A DNA stretch of 63,304 bases. Origin: Methylocystaceae bacterium (GTDB lineage: Bacteria > Pseudomonadota > Alphaproteobacteria > Rhizobiales > Beijerinckiaceae). This document shows positions 32,956 to 41,372 of this stretch, piece after piece. The position numbers and the translations under genes were made by a program. The stretch lies in NCBI GenBank assembly GCA_009773555.1, contig WSXZ01000020.1:1-63304 (forward strand), read 5' to 3'. Each line of letters opens with the position of its first letter. Within the stretch, counting starts at the first letter, position 1. The notes beneath the pieces are model-generated. The model searched no databases. It was not told where the DNA came from and saw only the letters and a program-made list of their open reading frames with translations.

Positions 32956-34299
32956 TTACCGGGGACGCTCCTCGAAATAGCTGTCGTCGTCGCTCGGGAA
33001 CAGCCCTTCGCCGCGCACCGGACGCGCCGCCTGCACCACCGGCGCCGGCGTATCGGAGCCGGCGGACCGCACGCCGAGCCCGTCGCGCTGATAGATGTCG
33101 TCGCGGAACTGGGTGACGCCGTCCGGCGCCGCCCATGCCGTAATATAGACCCAGTAGACCGGCACGGCCGGCGTGATCTTGACGTCCACGCGTTCGCCTG
33201 AGGCGATGACCTGGTCAATATGGTCGCGGTCCCAGCCGGGCGTCTCCTTCAGCAGCCAGGCGACATAGTCGCGAACGTTCTGAAGCCGGATGCAGCCCGA
33301 AGAGACGAAGCGGAAGTCGTCGCCAAAAACGCCTTTAGCGGGCGTATCGTGCATGTAGACGCCGTAGGGGTTGGCGATGTCGATGCGCACGACGCCAAGC
33401 GAGTTGAAGTCGCCGCCGATGTCCTGCCGGAAGCGGAAATTAAGCGCGTCGAGCGAGCGCCAATTGATCTGCTCGGGCTGTAACTCCTGATTGTCCTTGC
33501 TGTAGACGCGGATGTGATTGGCGGTGAGATAGTTTGGATCCGCCTGCATCTTGGGGATCAGATCCTTGCGGATCACCGACGCCGGCACGGTCCAGAACGG
33601 ATTGAAATTAACCTGGATCGCCTTGGTTTGCATCACCGGCGACTGGCGGTCGATCTTGCCGACGCCGGCCATGTGATGGGTGACGACCTCGCCGTTCTCG
33701 ACTGTCTCCACCGAAGCGGCCGGGATGTTGGCGGTGACGTAGCGGTTGCCGAGATCGTGCGAAAAACTGCGCAGACGCACCAAATTGGTCTCGAGCTGCT
33801 TCAGACGGGTCTCAGCCGGCACATTCATCGCCTGAACGGTCTGCTGATTGACGACGCCGGTCGATATGATGCCGTGGCGCGCCTGAAAACGGCGCACGCC
33901 CGCTTCGACATAGGAGTCGAACACCGGGCTCGCGCCGGTTTCGGCCCCAATGTCGCCGGAGACGATCAGGCGGCGGCGTAACGCCGAGACCGCCGGACTG
34001 TTCGACCCCAGCCGCAGCTGTTGGCCGCCCGGCACCTGTGGCCAGCCGCCATTGGCCGCGATTTCGCGCAAACGCTCGATCGCCGCTTCCGTGGCGGCCA
34101 CCGTATGAGTGGACAGGATAGGAGTCGTCGATCGCGACACGGTCAAGCGGGCGTCGGCGTCGTAGCGCTGCGCCCATTCAGCCTGTCCGTCCTGGTCCCA
34201 GGCGGCTGCGGCGGGCGTGAAAGCGACCGCGGCAAGGACGAGCGCGGCGCCGGCAAACTGGAAAATTGCGGATTCTCGCACAGATCGCTCCAATCGCAT
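32956..34299 (-). CDS. L,D-transpeptidase (YkuD domain) with peptidoglycan-binding domain
   Basis: A periplasmic cell-wall enzyme that makes 3-3 crosslinks or attaches proteins to peptidoglycan. The 447-residue protein has a signal peptide (about 1-33), a YcbB-like scaffold, a peptidoglycan-binding domain (VSALRRRLIVSGD...VRRFQARHGIISTGVV, about 105-155) and a YkuD catalytic domain with YMHDTPAKGVFGDDFRFVSSGCIRL, where Cys of SGCIR (about 336) is the nucleophile and the His/Gly are conserved. It ends in a low-complexity tail. The length is typical of the large LdtD/YcbB class. It converges on the small secreted protein gene. Confidence 0.92.
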   Translation of the reverse strand: MRLERSVRESAIFQFAGAALVLAAVAFTPAAAAWDQDGQAEWAQRYDADARLTVSRSTTPILSTHTVAATEAAIERLREIAANGGWPQVPGGQQLRLGSNSPAVSALRRRLIVSGDIGAETGASPVFDSYVEAGVRRFQARHGIISTGVVNQQTVQAMNVPAETRLKQLETNLVRLRSFSHDLGNRYVTANIPAASVETVENGEVVTHHMAGVGKIDRQSPVMQTKAIQVNFNPFWTVPASVIRKDLIPKMQADPNYLTANHIRVYSKDNQELQPEQINWRSLDALNFRFRQDIGGDFNSLGVVRIDIANPYGVYMHDTPAKGVFGDDFRFVSSGCIRLQNVRDYVAWLLKETPGWDRDHIDQVIASGERVDVKITPAVPVYWVYITAWAAPDGVTQFRDDIYQRDGLGVRSAGSDTPAPVVQAARPVRGEGLFPSDDDSYFEERPR

Positions 34300-34477
34300 C
34301 GCCGGAGCTTGCTCCGGCGGTCAAGCCGAAAGACGACGCCGCCTAGAGGACCGCGCCGGCTCTTTCGATCGAGTTGTGCATCTTCGGCGTTAACAAGGCG
34401 CGAATAGTCCGGCGATTTTGTGGCCTGCCGGAACGCGGCGAACGGCCGCCGCCAAGCCTTGGCTCCCATTCCTGCGG

Positions 34478-35209
34478 CTAGTCCACGCGGACCCAGCCGC
34501 TCATGCCCAGGCGCTCTTGAGGCAGGAAGCGCGACTTATATTCCATCTTGCGCGAACCTTCGACCCAATAGCCAAGGTACACATGCGGCAGACCAAAGGC
34601 GCGGGCGCGCTCCGCATGATCCAGAATCATGAAGACCCCGAGGGATCTGTGCTCGAGTTCAGGCTCATAGAAGGAATAGACCATCGACAGCCCGTCCGAG
34701 AGCCGGTCGGTCAAGCAGCAGGCAACCAGCGCGCCGATCTCGCCATTGCCTTGGGCGAGACGATATTCGACGAGCCGCGTGTCGACGTGGCTGTCTTCGA
34801 TCATCATCTGATAGTCGATCATGCTCATGTCGGCCATGCCGCCGTCGGAATGGCGGGCGCTGACGTAGCGGCGAAACAAGGCGTATTGCTCCTGCGTCGC
34901 CCGCGCCGGCCGTGTTTCGGCGACAAGCTCGGCGTTACGCCGGCGGACGCGACGCATGCCGTGCGACGGCGTGAATTCGTCGATCTTGACTCGCACCGAC
35001 ACGCAGGCTCGGCACTGCTCACAAGCGGGGCGGTAGGCGATGGTCTGCGAGCGACGGAAGCCGGATTGCGTCAGCGTGTCGTTAAGCGCCGGCGCGCGCA
35101 GCCCGATCAGATGCGTAAAGACCTTCCGCTCCTCGCGGCCCGGCAAATAGGGGCACGGCGCCGGAGAGGTCAGATAGAATTGCGGCGCGTCGCGCGGCTC
35201 TTTCGTCAC
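34478..35209 (-). CDS. bpt: Aspartate/glutamate leucyltransferase
   Basis: Bpt attaches leucine from Leu-tRNA to N-terminal Asp or Glu of proteins, marking them for ClpAP through the N-degron pathway. The 243-residue protein has the ATE N-terminal domain ([30 protein letters not shown]) and C-terminal domain ([46 protein letters not shown]), matching bacterial Bpt in length and order. It is a monocistronic-looking gene between the transpeptidase and an RDD protein. Confidence 0.94.
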   Translation of the reverse strand: MTKEPRDAPQFYLTSPAPCPYLPGREERKVFTHLIGLRAPALNDTLTQSGFRRSQTIAYRPACEQCRACVSVRVKIDEFTPSHGMRRVRRRNAELVAETRPARATQEQYALFRRYVSARHSDGGMADMSMIDYQMMIEDSHVDTRLVEYRLAQGNGEIGALVACCLTDRLSDGLSMVYSFYEPELEHRSLGVFMILDHAERARAFGLPHVYLGYWVEGSRKMEYKSRFLPQERLGMSGWVRVD

Positions 35210-35294
35210 GCTCTAAAATCCCAAATCCCAAAATTTATCTAGAGCGCCCACCCGGCGCGCGCCAAGGGCAGATTCGGCGTCGAAGTTGCGGATT

Positions 35295-35777
35295 TTAAGA
35301 CGAGCGCCGCAAGACGATGACGTCCGCCAGCATGTCGTGCAGGCAGCGCTTGTCGCCTGCAAACAGCGAGACGAGCAGCAGCGGCGGGAACAGCCAGGTG
35401 ACATAAAACAGCACGGCGTGGACGGCCGCCTGCAGAAACGGCACCGGGTCTCCTTCCATGGTGCGCATCTCCAGGTCCATGAAGGCCATGCCAGGCGTCG
35501 CCATTCTCCGTCCCGAAACTGTCAGGCCATTGTAAAAAAAGGCGACGATCGGGAACAGAGGCGGCAGGATGAACGCAGACAATCCGGCGCTGAGGATGAA
35601 GAGAGCGACGAACAGCGCCGCCGACATGCTGGCGACGAGAATCAAATCGAGGGTGACGGCGATGATGCGGCGCGTGCGGACGCCCTCGAGCGCCTGTGGC
35701 GGAATGTAAGGCGCGGCGCGCGGCCCGATGGGGGCCATGGGGCGCTCGCGACTGGAAAAGGGATCCCGCTCGGTCAT
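35295..35777 (-). CDS. RDD family membrane protein
   Basis: A 160-residue integral membrane protein. The RDD signature appears as [18 protein letters not shown] with the conserved Asp in the first helix, followed by [25 protein letters not shown] and [18 protein letters not shown]. Three hydrophobic helices are visible. Function is unproven; some members affect ion homeostasis. The ATG at 35777 is chosen over a weaker start at 35807. It is divergent from gapR, with 150 nt between. Confidence 0.9.
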   Translation of the reverse strand: MTERDPFSSRERPMAPIGPRAAPYIPPQALEGVRTRRIIAVTLDLILVASMSAALFVALFILSAGLSAFILPPLFPIVAFFYNGLTVSGRRMATPGMAFMDLEMRTMEGDPVPFLQAAVHAVLFYVTWLFPPLLLVSLFAGDKRCLHDMLADVIVLRRSS

Positions 35778-35927
35778 CAATTTACGGCCTTTCTGGTGGC
35801 CCGCCAAAGATCGGCGACCTTAAGGCCGGTTTCAAGTGCCGCCTTGACGAGCGCCGCTGGTTTGTCGCAAGGCTCCCGCCCAGCCGGCGCGCGCCCCGCC
35901 CGCCCGGAGCAGCCTCGGGAATTGCAC

Positions 35928-36170
35928 ATGACCAGCAACGCCGTCGACGGCGGACATTTGCGCGCCTTCATCGAGCGGATCGAGAAGCTCGAGGAGGAAA
36001 AGCGTGCGATCAGCGATGACATCAAGGATGTCTACGCGGAAGCGAAGGGGACCGGGTTCGACCCCAAGGTGATGCGCAAGATCGTGTCGATACGCCGTTT
36101 GGATAAGCACAAGCGGCAGGAGGAGGAGGAAATCCTCGACCTCTATCTTTCCGCGCTCGGCATGGAATAG
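35928..36170 (+). CDS. gapR: GapR (DUF2312) nucleoid-associated protein
   Basis: GapR is an alphaproteobacterial DNA-binding protein that recognises overtwisted DNA and helps replication. The 80-residue protein is nearly all coiled coil: [18 protein letters not shown] (about 11-28), then [21 protein letters not shown] and [17 protein letters not shown], all closely resembling Caulobacter GapR. The ATG at 35928 leaves a short N-terminus; a much longer frame from 35286 is only a shadow of the RDD gene. The product is small but certain from the family pattern. Confidence 0.93.
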   Translation: MTSNAVDGGHLRAFIERIEKLEEEKRAISDDIKDVYAEAKGTGFDPKVMRKIVSIRRLDKHKRQEEEEILDLYLSALGME

Positions 36171-36254
36171 GCTCAATCAAACCAAAGCTGACTGGCCGCG
36201 GGGGACGGTTCGCCTCATGCACGGCGTCAGTGGGCGCGAGTTCCGAGACTCCAC

Positions 36255-37763
36255 ATGGATTTTGGCGCGCAAGATGAAATCGTGCGCTTTCTCGCCTCGC
36301 TCGAAGGCGGCGCGGAGCGAATCGTCACGACTCACATTTCCGTCGTCGCGCTCTGCGGAACGCACGCCTACAAGCTGAAGAAAGCGGTGCGCTTCCCCTA
36401 TCTCGACTTTTCGACGCCGAGCCGCCGATGGGAGATGTGCGCGCGCGAAGCGACGCTCAACGCGAGCTTCGCGCCCGAACTTTATCTCGGCGCGCATCGC
36501 GTGACCCGCGAGAGGGACGGTCGGCTGACGCTCGACGGCGCGGGCGAGATGATCGACGCCGTGGTCGTCATGCGGCGCTTCGCCGACGAAGATCTCTTCG
36601 AGCAGATTGCAAAGGACGGCCGCCTGGCGCCCGCGATGGCGGAGGCCCTGGCGCGCCTAATCGCGAAGACCCATGACGCGGCGGCGCCGAACTATGAAAA
36701 GGGCGGCGCGGCGGCGATGCGCCGAACGCTGGACGATACGGCTTTGAGCTTGCGCAACGCGGCGCCAGCAAGCGCGGAGCAAATCGATGCGCTCGTCGCG
36801 CGTCTCAACGGAGCCCTCGACGCGCAAAGCGCGCTTCTCGACGCGCGCAAGACACAGGGCAAGGTGCGCCGCTGCCACGGCGATCTGACGCTGCGCAACA
36901 TCTGTCTGTTCGAGGGCGCGCCGACGCTCTTCGACTGCCTCGAGTTCGACGACGAGATCGCGACGATCGACATGCTGTATGACGTCAGCTTCCTGCTGAT
37001 GGATCTCTGGCGGGTCGGCGCGTTTGGCTGCGCCAATCTGGCGTTGAACCGCTATCTCGACGCGCGCGACGAATCCGATGGCCTGCCGCTGCTTCCCTTC
37101 TTCATGTCGCTGCGCGCCGCCATACGCGCGCATGTCGAGGCGTCGCAACACAACGCCGAACGTGCGCGCCTCTACTTCGATCTCGCGATGACGCTGCTCG
37201 CGCCGGCCACAGGCGCCATCATCGCGATCGGGGGGCTGAGCGGATCGGGTAAGTCGTGCGTCGCCGCGGCGCTTGCGCCCGTGATCGTATGTCCGCCCGG
37301 CGCGCGCGTCATCAACAGCGATCGCATTCGCAAACGGCTCTTCGGAGTCGCGCCGACCGCGCGTCTCCCGCAGGAAGCTTACGCGAGCGCCGTGTCGGCG
37401 CAGGTCTATGGCGAAATGTTCGACGTCGCCGCACGAACGGCCGCGCGCGGCTGGCCGGTGATCGTCGACGCCGTCTTCGATCGCTCGCAAGATCGCGAAG
37501 CGATAACAGCCGCGGCCGAGATTGCGCGCGCGCCGTTTCTTGGCGTCTGGCTCGACCTCGATCTCGACCAACGCGCGGCGCGCGTCGATGCGCGCGTCAA
37601 CGACGTGTCGGACGCCACGCGCGACGTGCTCGAAGCGCAGATGGAGAAGCCGAGCGGCGAAATCGAATGGATCAAGATCGACGCGTCGAAAGATACGGCG
37701 ACCATCGCCGCCCTAATAAGAAAGGCTTTTGAGTCGCGCCACGCATTGCCCGCACGGGAATGA
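36255..37763 (+). CDS. Aminoglycoside-phosphotransferase-like/AAA kinase fusion protein
   Basis: A 502-residue two-domain protein. The N-terminal part (about 1-320) has a kinase-like fold of the APH family: KAVRFPYLDFSTPSRRWEMCAREATLN, then CHGDLTLRNICLF (catalytic HxDxxxxN) and CLEFDDEIATIDMLYDVSFLLMD. The C-terminal part (about 325-500) is a P-loop kinase with GGLSGSGKSCVA (Walker A) and VIVDAVFDRSQDRE. The same fusion is common in proteobacteria as an uncharacterised gene. The substrate is unknown and no resistance role should be assumed. Seven residues after the kinase end, a palindromic repeat follows. Confidence 0.85.
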   Translation: MDFGAQDEIVRFLASLEGGAERIVTTHISVVALCGTHAYKLKKAVRFPYLDFSTPSRRWEMCAREATLNASFAPELYLGAHRVTRERDGRLTLDGAGEMIDAVVVMRRFADEDLFEQIAKDGRLAPAMAEALARLIAKTHDAAAPNYEKGGAAAMRRTLDDTALSLRNAAPASAEQIDALVARLNGALDAQSALLDARKTQGKVRRCHGDLTLRNICLFEGAPTLFDCLEFDDEIATIDMLYDVSFLLMDLWRVGAFGCANLALNRYLDARDESDGLPLLPFFMSLRAAIRAHVEASQHNAERARLYFDLAMTLLAPATGAIIAIGGLSGSGKSCVAAALAPVIVCPPGARVINSDRIRKRLFGVAPTARLPQEAYASAVSAQVYGEMFDVAARTAARGWPVIVDAVFDRSQDREAITAAAEIARAPFLGVWLDLDLDQRAARVDARVNDVSDATRDVLEAQMEKPSGEIEWIKIDASKDTATIAALIRKAFESRHALPARE

Positions 37764-37779
37764 TGCAGGCGTTATGCGT

Positions 37780-37863
37780 CGTCATTGCGAGCCGAAGGCG
37801 AAGCAATCCGGAAATCGCGCAACAGCGTGGATTGCTTCGGCGCTGTCGCGCCTCGCAATGACG
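37780..37863. repeat. Palindromic intergenic repeat of the GTCATTGCGAG type
   Basis: GTCATTGCGAGCCGAAGGC (from 37781) is mirrored by CGCCTCGCAATGAC (to 37862), with inner arms GAAGCAATCC and GGATTGCTTC. This is a widespread bacterial intergenic palindrome type, different from the ATTCCCGG family elsewhere in the window. It lies between the fusion-protein gene and the end of the convergent dehydrogenase gene and may serve as terminator. Confidence 0.8.
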
Positions 37864-37895
37864 GGAAACATGTCGAAGTCTAATGCAGCGCTGTC

Positions 37896-38891
37896 CTATG
37901 GAATCAGCACCGCGGCGCCTTGCAGCCGACCCTCGCGCAGATCGGCGAGCGCCTCATTCGCCTGCGCCAGAGGATAGCGCGTCGCATGCATGTTCAGCGG
38001 AATCGTCGGCGCTAGCGCAAGGAACTCGCGCGCATCTTCGCGCGTGAGATTGGCGACCGAAAGCAGTCGACGCTCCTCCCAGAGCAGTGCGTAGGGAAAG
38101 CTCGGAATGTCGCTCATGTGAATGCCGCCGCACACGACCGCGCCGCCTTTCTTCGTCGCGGCGAGCGCGCGCGGGATGAGCGCGCCGACCGGCGCGAAGA
38201 TCAGCGCGGCATCGAGCGGCTCCGGCGAGAGCGCGTCAGAGTCTTGTGCCGAGGACGCGCCGAGCGAGCGCGCGAATTCCGCCGCCGCCTGATCGCCGGG
38301 CCGAACGAATGCATGAACGCGCTTGCCTTCCGCGATCGCGACCTGAGCAATGATATGGGCGGCGGCGCCGAAGCCGTAGACGCCGATCGCTTCCGCCGGA
38401 CCCGCCATCTTCAGCGTGCGCCAGCCGATGAGGCCCGCGCAGAGCAATGGCGCGAGCGTCGCCGGATCGCCGGTCTCGGACAGCGGGAAACAGTAGGACG
38501 CGTCGGCGATCGTATGGGTGGCGTATCCGCCATCGCGCGTGTAGCCGGTGAAGAGCGGATCGTCGCATAGATTTTCGCGCGCGCTCATACAGTAGGGGCA
38601 ATGCCCGCAGGTGTGGCCAAGCCAGGGAACGCCGACCCGCTGTCCAATCGAGAAACCGGTCACACTCGGACCGATCGCGTCGACGCGCCCGACGATTTCG
38701 TGGCCCGGGGTGATCGGAAGCTTCGGCCGGGTCAGTTCGCCGTCGACGACATGGAGATCGGTGCGACAAACGCCGCACGCCTCGATCTTGAGCCGCAACT
38801 CGCCGACGCCGGGCCACGGGATCGGCCGCTCCTCCATGACGAGCGGCGCGTGGGGCCGCGGCAGGACCATGGCTTTCATGATCTCAGTCAT
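37896..38891 (-). CDS. Zinc-dependent alcohol dehydrogenase family protein
   Basis: A 331-residue medium-chain dehydrogenase. The catalytic zinc site is CGVCRTDLH and GHEIVGRV; the structural zinc site is CGHCPYCMSARENLC with four Cys. The cofactor region is IGVYGFGAAAHI, where the usual GxGxxG reads GFGAAA. It most resembles the AdhA-like group that oxidises alcohols with NAD(P). In a methanotroph a role in alcohol or aldehyde handling is plausible but not shown. The start overlaps the upstream GNAT stop by 8 nt, so the two are co-translated. Confidence 0.9.
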   Translation of the reverse strand: MTEIMKAMVLPRPHAPLVMEERPIPWPGVGELRLKIEACGVCRTDLHVVDGELTRPKLPITPGHEIVGRVDAIGPSVTGFSIGQRVGVPWLGHTCGHCPYCMSARENLCDDPLFTGYTRDGGYATHTIADASYCFPLSETGDPATLAPLLCAGLIGWRTLKMAGPAEAIGVYGFGAAAHIIAQVAIAEGKRVHAFVRPGDQAAAEFARSLGASSAQDSDALSPEPLDAALIFAPVGALIPRALAATKKGGAVVCGGIHMSDIPSFPYALLWEERRLLSVANLTREDAREFLALAPTIPLNMHATRYPLAQANEALADLREGRLQGAAVLIP

Positions 38892-39318
38892 CGAGCCGCT
38901 TGCTTAGGGAGATGCGGCTGTGGCCCGGCGGAAAATCCGCGATTTCGCCCACGCGCGCGAAGCCGAGACTCTCATAGAATGCGGCGACGCGTTTCTCGAA
39001 TGTGTCGATATAGACGCCGACGCAACCACGATCCCGCGCGAGGCGCTCCGCCTCCCCCATCAGCCGGGCGCCGAGGCCCCGGCCGCGGCGCGACTCCGCC
39101 ACCCAGAGATGGCGCACATAGGCCCATCGCCAATGGATGAGGCCATTGATCCCGCCGATCAGCGCGCCATCTTCCCCGCGCGCCAGAATGGAGAATGGCG
39201 TTTCGTCCCGCACGCCGAAACGTTCGCCAAGCGCCGCGCCGAGACGCGCCGCAAGCTCCGCCGATTCCGCCGTTTCGATCGACAGAGCGAGCTTCTCAAT
39301 CTCTTCTTTTTTTATCAT
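38884..39318 (-). CDS. GNAT-family N-acetyltransferase
   Basis: A 144-residue acetyltransferase with LIGGINGLIHW, YVRHLWVAESRRGRGLGARLMGEAERLA (RxxGxG loop at about 78-83) and CVGVYIDTFEKRVAAFYESLGFARVGEI, ending SRISLSKRLDD. The full motif order is present. Its start lies only 9 nt from the divergent deacetylase start, so promoters must overlap coding sequence or the true starts differ slightly. It overlaps the alcohol dehydrogenase. Confidence 0.87.
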   Translation of the reverse strand: MIKKEEIEKLALSIETAESAELAARLGAALGERFGVRDETPFSILARGEDGALIGGINGLIHWRWAYVRHLWVAESRRGRGLGARLMGEAERLARDRGCVGVYIDTFEKRVAAFYESLGFARVGEIADFPPGHSRISLSKRLDD

Positions 39319-39327
39319 GATCGGGCC

Positions 39328-40299
39328 GTGAGACGGGTCGTCGTTCTGCTATTGTGGACATGCGTCGCCGGCGCCGCAACGGCGCGCGGTGAAGACAGCG
39401 CCTGCGCTCCGGTCGAGGTCACGCCCGGGGTTCCGCCGACGCGCGAGCGAGTGCGCGCCTATGCGCCGGTTTTCGAGAGCTGCGCGAGCGAAAGCGGCTC
39501 AACGCGACTGGCCATCCGGCGCATGAGCGTCGACGGGACGCCGCTGCTCCTCACCGTCGATCCGCAGTCGCTGCAAACGTCTCTCGAGCCCGCCGCCTGC
39601 TGGCGCTGCGAAGAGACGAGCGATGCGGCGCAGGCCGAGACGCGCTATCTCAAGGCGCTGCATCCGCCAGATGATCCGACGCGCCCGCCGGCGCTCGTCA
39701 ACGCCGGCCTCATTCACGGCGCCGGCGGCGGCGCCTATGTGACCGGCGATCTCTGCCCGAGCCGCAAGCCGCTGGACCGCGCCTTTTTCGAAGAACTCGC
39801 CGTGCAGGGGCCGCGCACGCCCGTGATGATCGCCGTCTCCGGCGGCTGGATCGCCCGCCACGGCGCCGACTTCGCCTGGCTGCGCGAGAAGGCGCGCAGC
39901 GGCGCGCTCGACATCGCCTGGGCCAACCACTCCTACAGCCATCCCTATGTTCGCCGCCTTCCTGACGGTCGGAATTACTTCCTGCGGCCGGGCGTGGACG
40001 TCGATCGCGAGATTTTCGAGACGGAAAAGCTCATTATCGCCCAAGGCGAAACGCCGTCGGTTTTTTTCCGCTTTCCGGGTCTTGTCGCCGACGCCGCGCT
40101 GCTGGAGAACGTCCGCAGCCGGCATCTCATCGCGCTCGGCGCCGACTCCTGGCTGGCGCTCGGCTTAAGGCCCCGCCCGGGCTCGATCGTGCTCGTGCAC
40201 CCGAACGGAAATGAGCCGGTGGGCATAAGGCTGTTTTTGCGGCTGATGCAGACGGGCGTTATGCCGTTGCCCTTACGCCCCATCAATGAGGCTCCATGA
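39328..40299 (+). CDS. Secreted polysaccharide-deacetylase family protein
   Basis: A 323-residue protein with an N-terminal signal peptide (RRVVVLLLWTCVAGAATA). The NodB-like fold is suggested by LVNAGLIHGAGGGAYVTGDLCPS, PVMIAVSGGWIARH, WANHSYSHPYVRRLPD (HxxxH metal site) and FFRFPGLVADAALLENVRS. The first Asp motif is less canonical than in chitin deacetylases. It may modify a surface polysaccharide. The GTG at 39328 is chosen because it directly precedes the signal peptide; the frame extends upstream but only as a shadow of the GNAT gene. Confidence 0.82.
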   Translation: MRRVVVLLLWTCVAGAATARGEDSACAPVEVTPGVPPTRERVRAYAPVFESCASESGSTRLAIRRMSVDGTPLLLTVDPQSLQTSLEPAACWRCEETSDAAQAETRYLKALHPPDDPTRPPALVNAGLIHGAGGGAYVTGDLCPSRKPLDRAFFEELAVQGPRTPVMIAVSGGWIARHGADFAWLREKARSGALDIAWANHSYSHPYVRRLPDGRNYFLRPGVDVDREIFETEKLIIAQGETPSVFFRFPGLVADAALLENVRSRHLIALGADSWLALGLRPRPGSIVLVHPNGNEPVGIRLFLRLMQTGVMPLPLRPINEAP

Positions 40300-40303
40300 G
40301 CCC

Positions 40304-40686
40304 CTATTTCACGAGGTTGATCGTGTAGTTGTTATTGCCGCCGATATATTTCTCGCGGAAGCCGACCGTCCGGCATGTCGGCGAGCAACAGGTGTTGATG
40401 CACCACTCGTAGGCGCTCTGCGGCACGCATGTGTTGAAAGGGCCGCTCCACACAGCGCCGTCGTTCGACTCGGCGTACCAATAATAGTAGGTGTTGACGC
40501 TCTGCAGATCTTTGCCGAACACCCCTTTTTCGTCCAGTCGCCGCCGTCCGAACAGCCCGGCGAATACCAAAGAAATGAAACCCACACCGTGGCCTTGGTG
40601 GTGTTGCGGAACTTGAACCAGGCCTGAGCGGCGCTCGGCGCACAGACGATGCTGAGCGTGGCCAATAAGATCAAAAATCTGCGCAT
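40304..40686 (-). pseudogene. Secreted DUF1036 protein, frameshifted by an internal deletion
   Basis: The gene starts at an ATG with GGGAGG upstream, giving a signal peptide (MRRFLILLATLSIVCAPSAA) and WFKFRNTTKATVWVSFLWYSP...GGDWTKKG. DUF1036 proteins then continue with roughly WWxIxPGxC; here the frame instead runs into unrelated sequence at about 40527. The homologous end resumes one frame over as FGKDLQSVNTYYYWYAES and CINTCCSPTCRTVGF to a stop at 40304. About 10-14 codons with a non-triplet remainder seem missing. It may be a pseudogene or an assembly deletion; similar events affect polA and pccB in this window. Confidence 0.72.
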
Positions 40687-40729
40687 GGTCCCCTCCCCTG
40701 CGAAAATGCGCGGGCGCGACTGAAAAGAA

Positions 40730-41023
40730 TTAAGGCTTGGGCGTGGGCTGGGCCGCAGGGTCGCGGCGGATGGACCGCGCCTTGGTGGGAACTTGCGGCT
40801 CTTTGGAAACTTCGCCGACGCCCGGCCGGGCATCCTCCTCGCCGGAGACGGGCTTCTTGGTCTGCGGCGCGGCTTCTTCCTTGGGAGGCGCCTTGTCGCC
40901 GAAGTGCTCCGTCGGGCTCACGCCGGCTTCGGAAGGGGTTCGGCGCTGAGCCTCCGCCGTCGCGCCGCCAAGAAAAATTGCGGCGCCAAGAGCGGCTAAA
41001 AACGTATAATGAGGACTTGCCAA
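40730..41023 (-). CDS. Small secreted proline/lysine-rich protein of unknown function
   Basis: A 97-residue product with a signal-like N-terminus (ASPHYTFLAALGAAIFLGGATAEA split after about residue 25) and a low-complexity mature part rich in Pro, Lys, Glu and Ala with no predicted fold. The start is TTG at 41023 with GGAGG 6 nt upstream, a strong signal that decides the start. It lies just upstream of the broken DUF1036 gene on the same strand, with 43 nt between. No family recognised. Confidence 0.6.
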   Translation of the reverse strand: MASPHYTFLAALGAAIFLGGATAEAQRRTPSEAGVSPTEHFGDKAPPKEEAAPQTKKPVSGEEDARPGVGEVSKEPQVPTKARSIRRDPAAQPTPKP

Positions 41024-41187
41024 TGGGACCTCCTTAATTCTGTTCCGAATATGAACGCGCGACCATAAAAACGATTGGTCAAGCGACGCTAGGCGCGGCG
41101 CTGACCGCCGTCAACGTCCGTTTGGCTTACCCTCAGGCGATGGGGGTCGGCGCTGATCCACATGGCGTCGCGAGAAAATCCCTTACA

Positions 41188-41216
41188 TTGACAAGGTTTC
41201 CGGCGGCTCTTATCTC
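41188..41216 (+). promoter_or_regulatory. Candidate sigma-70 promoter upstream of secA
   Basis: TTGACA (41188-41193), a 17-nt spacer and TATCTC (41211-41216) form a good -35 with a partial -10. It would give a leader of about 150 nt before secA. The rest of the 349-nt gap 41024-41372 has no supported gene: a possible 84-codon frame at 41122-41376 overlaps secA and shows no family features. Confidence 0.45.
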
Positions 41217-41372
41217 TCGCGCGGAAACGCCGCGTCGGTCTCGGCGCCCCGCCGCCATTGGGTCGATGTCGCAGGCGTATGTTATTCATGCATTATGTGA
41301 CGTTCCGCCGGCCGCCATTCCCCGGCGCGCCGAGAAGGCGGCAGACGCTGCGCGGGAGAAAGGTTCGCAAGA

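Noticed and set aside
36255-37763. Aminoglycoside resistance gene
   Set aside because: The APH-like domain is fused to a P-loop kinase, an architecture common in bacteria without resistance; no evidence for drug modification.
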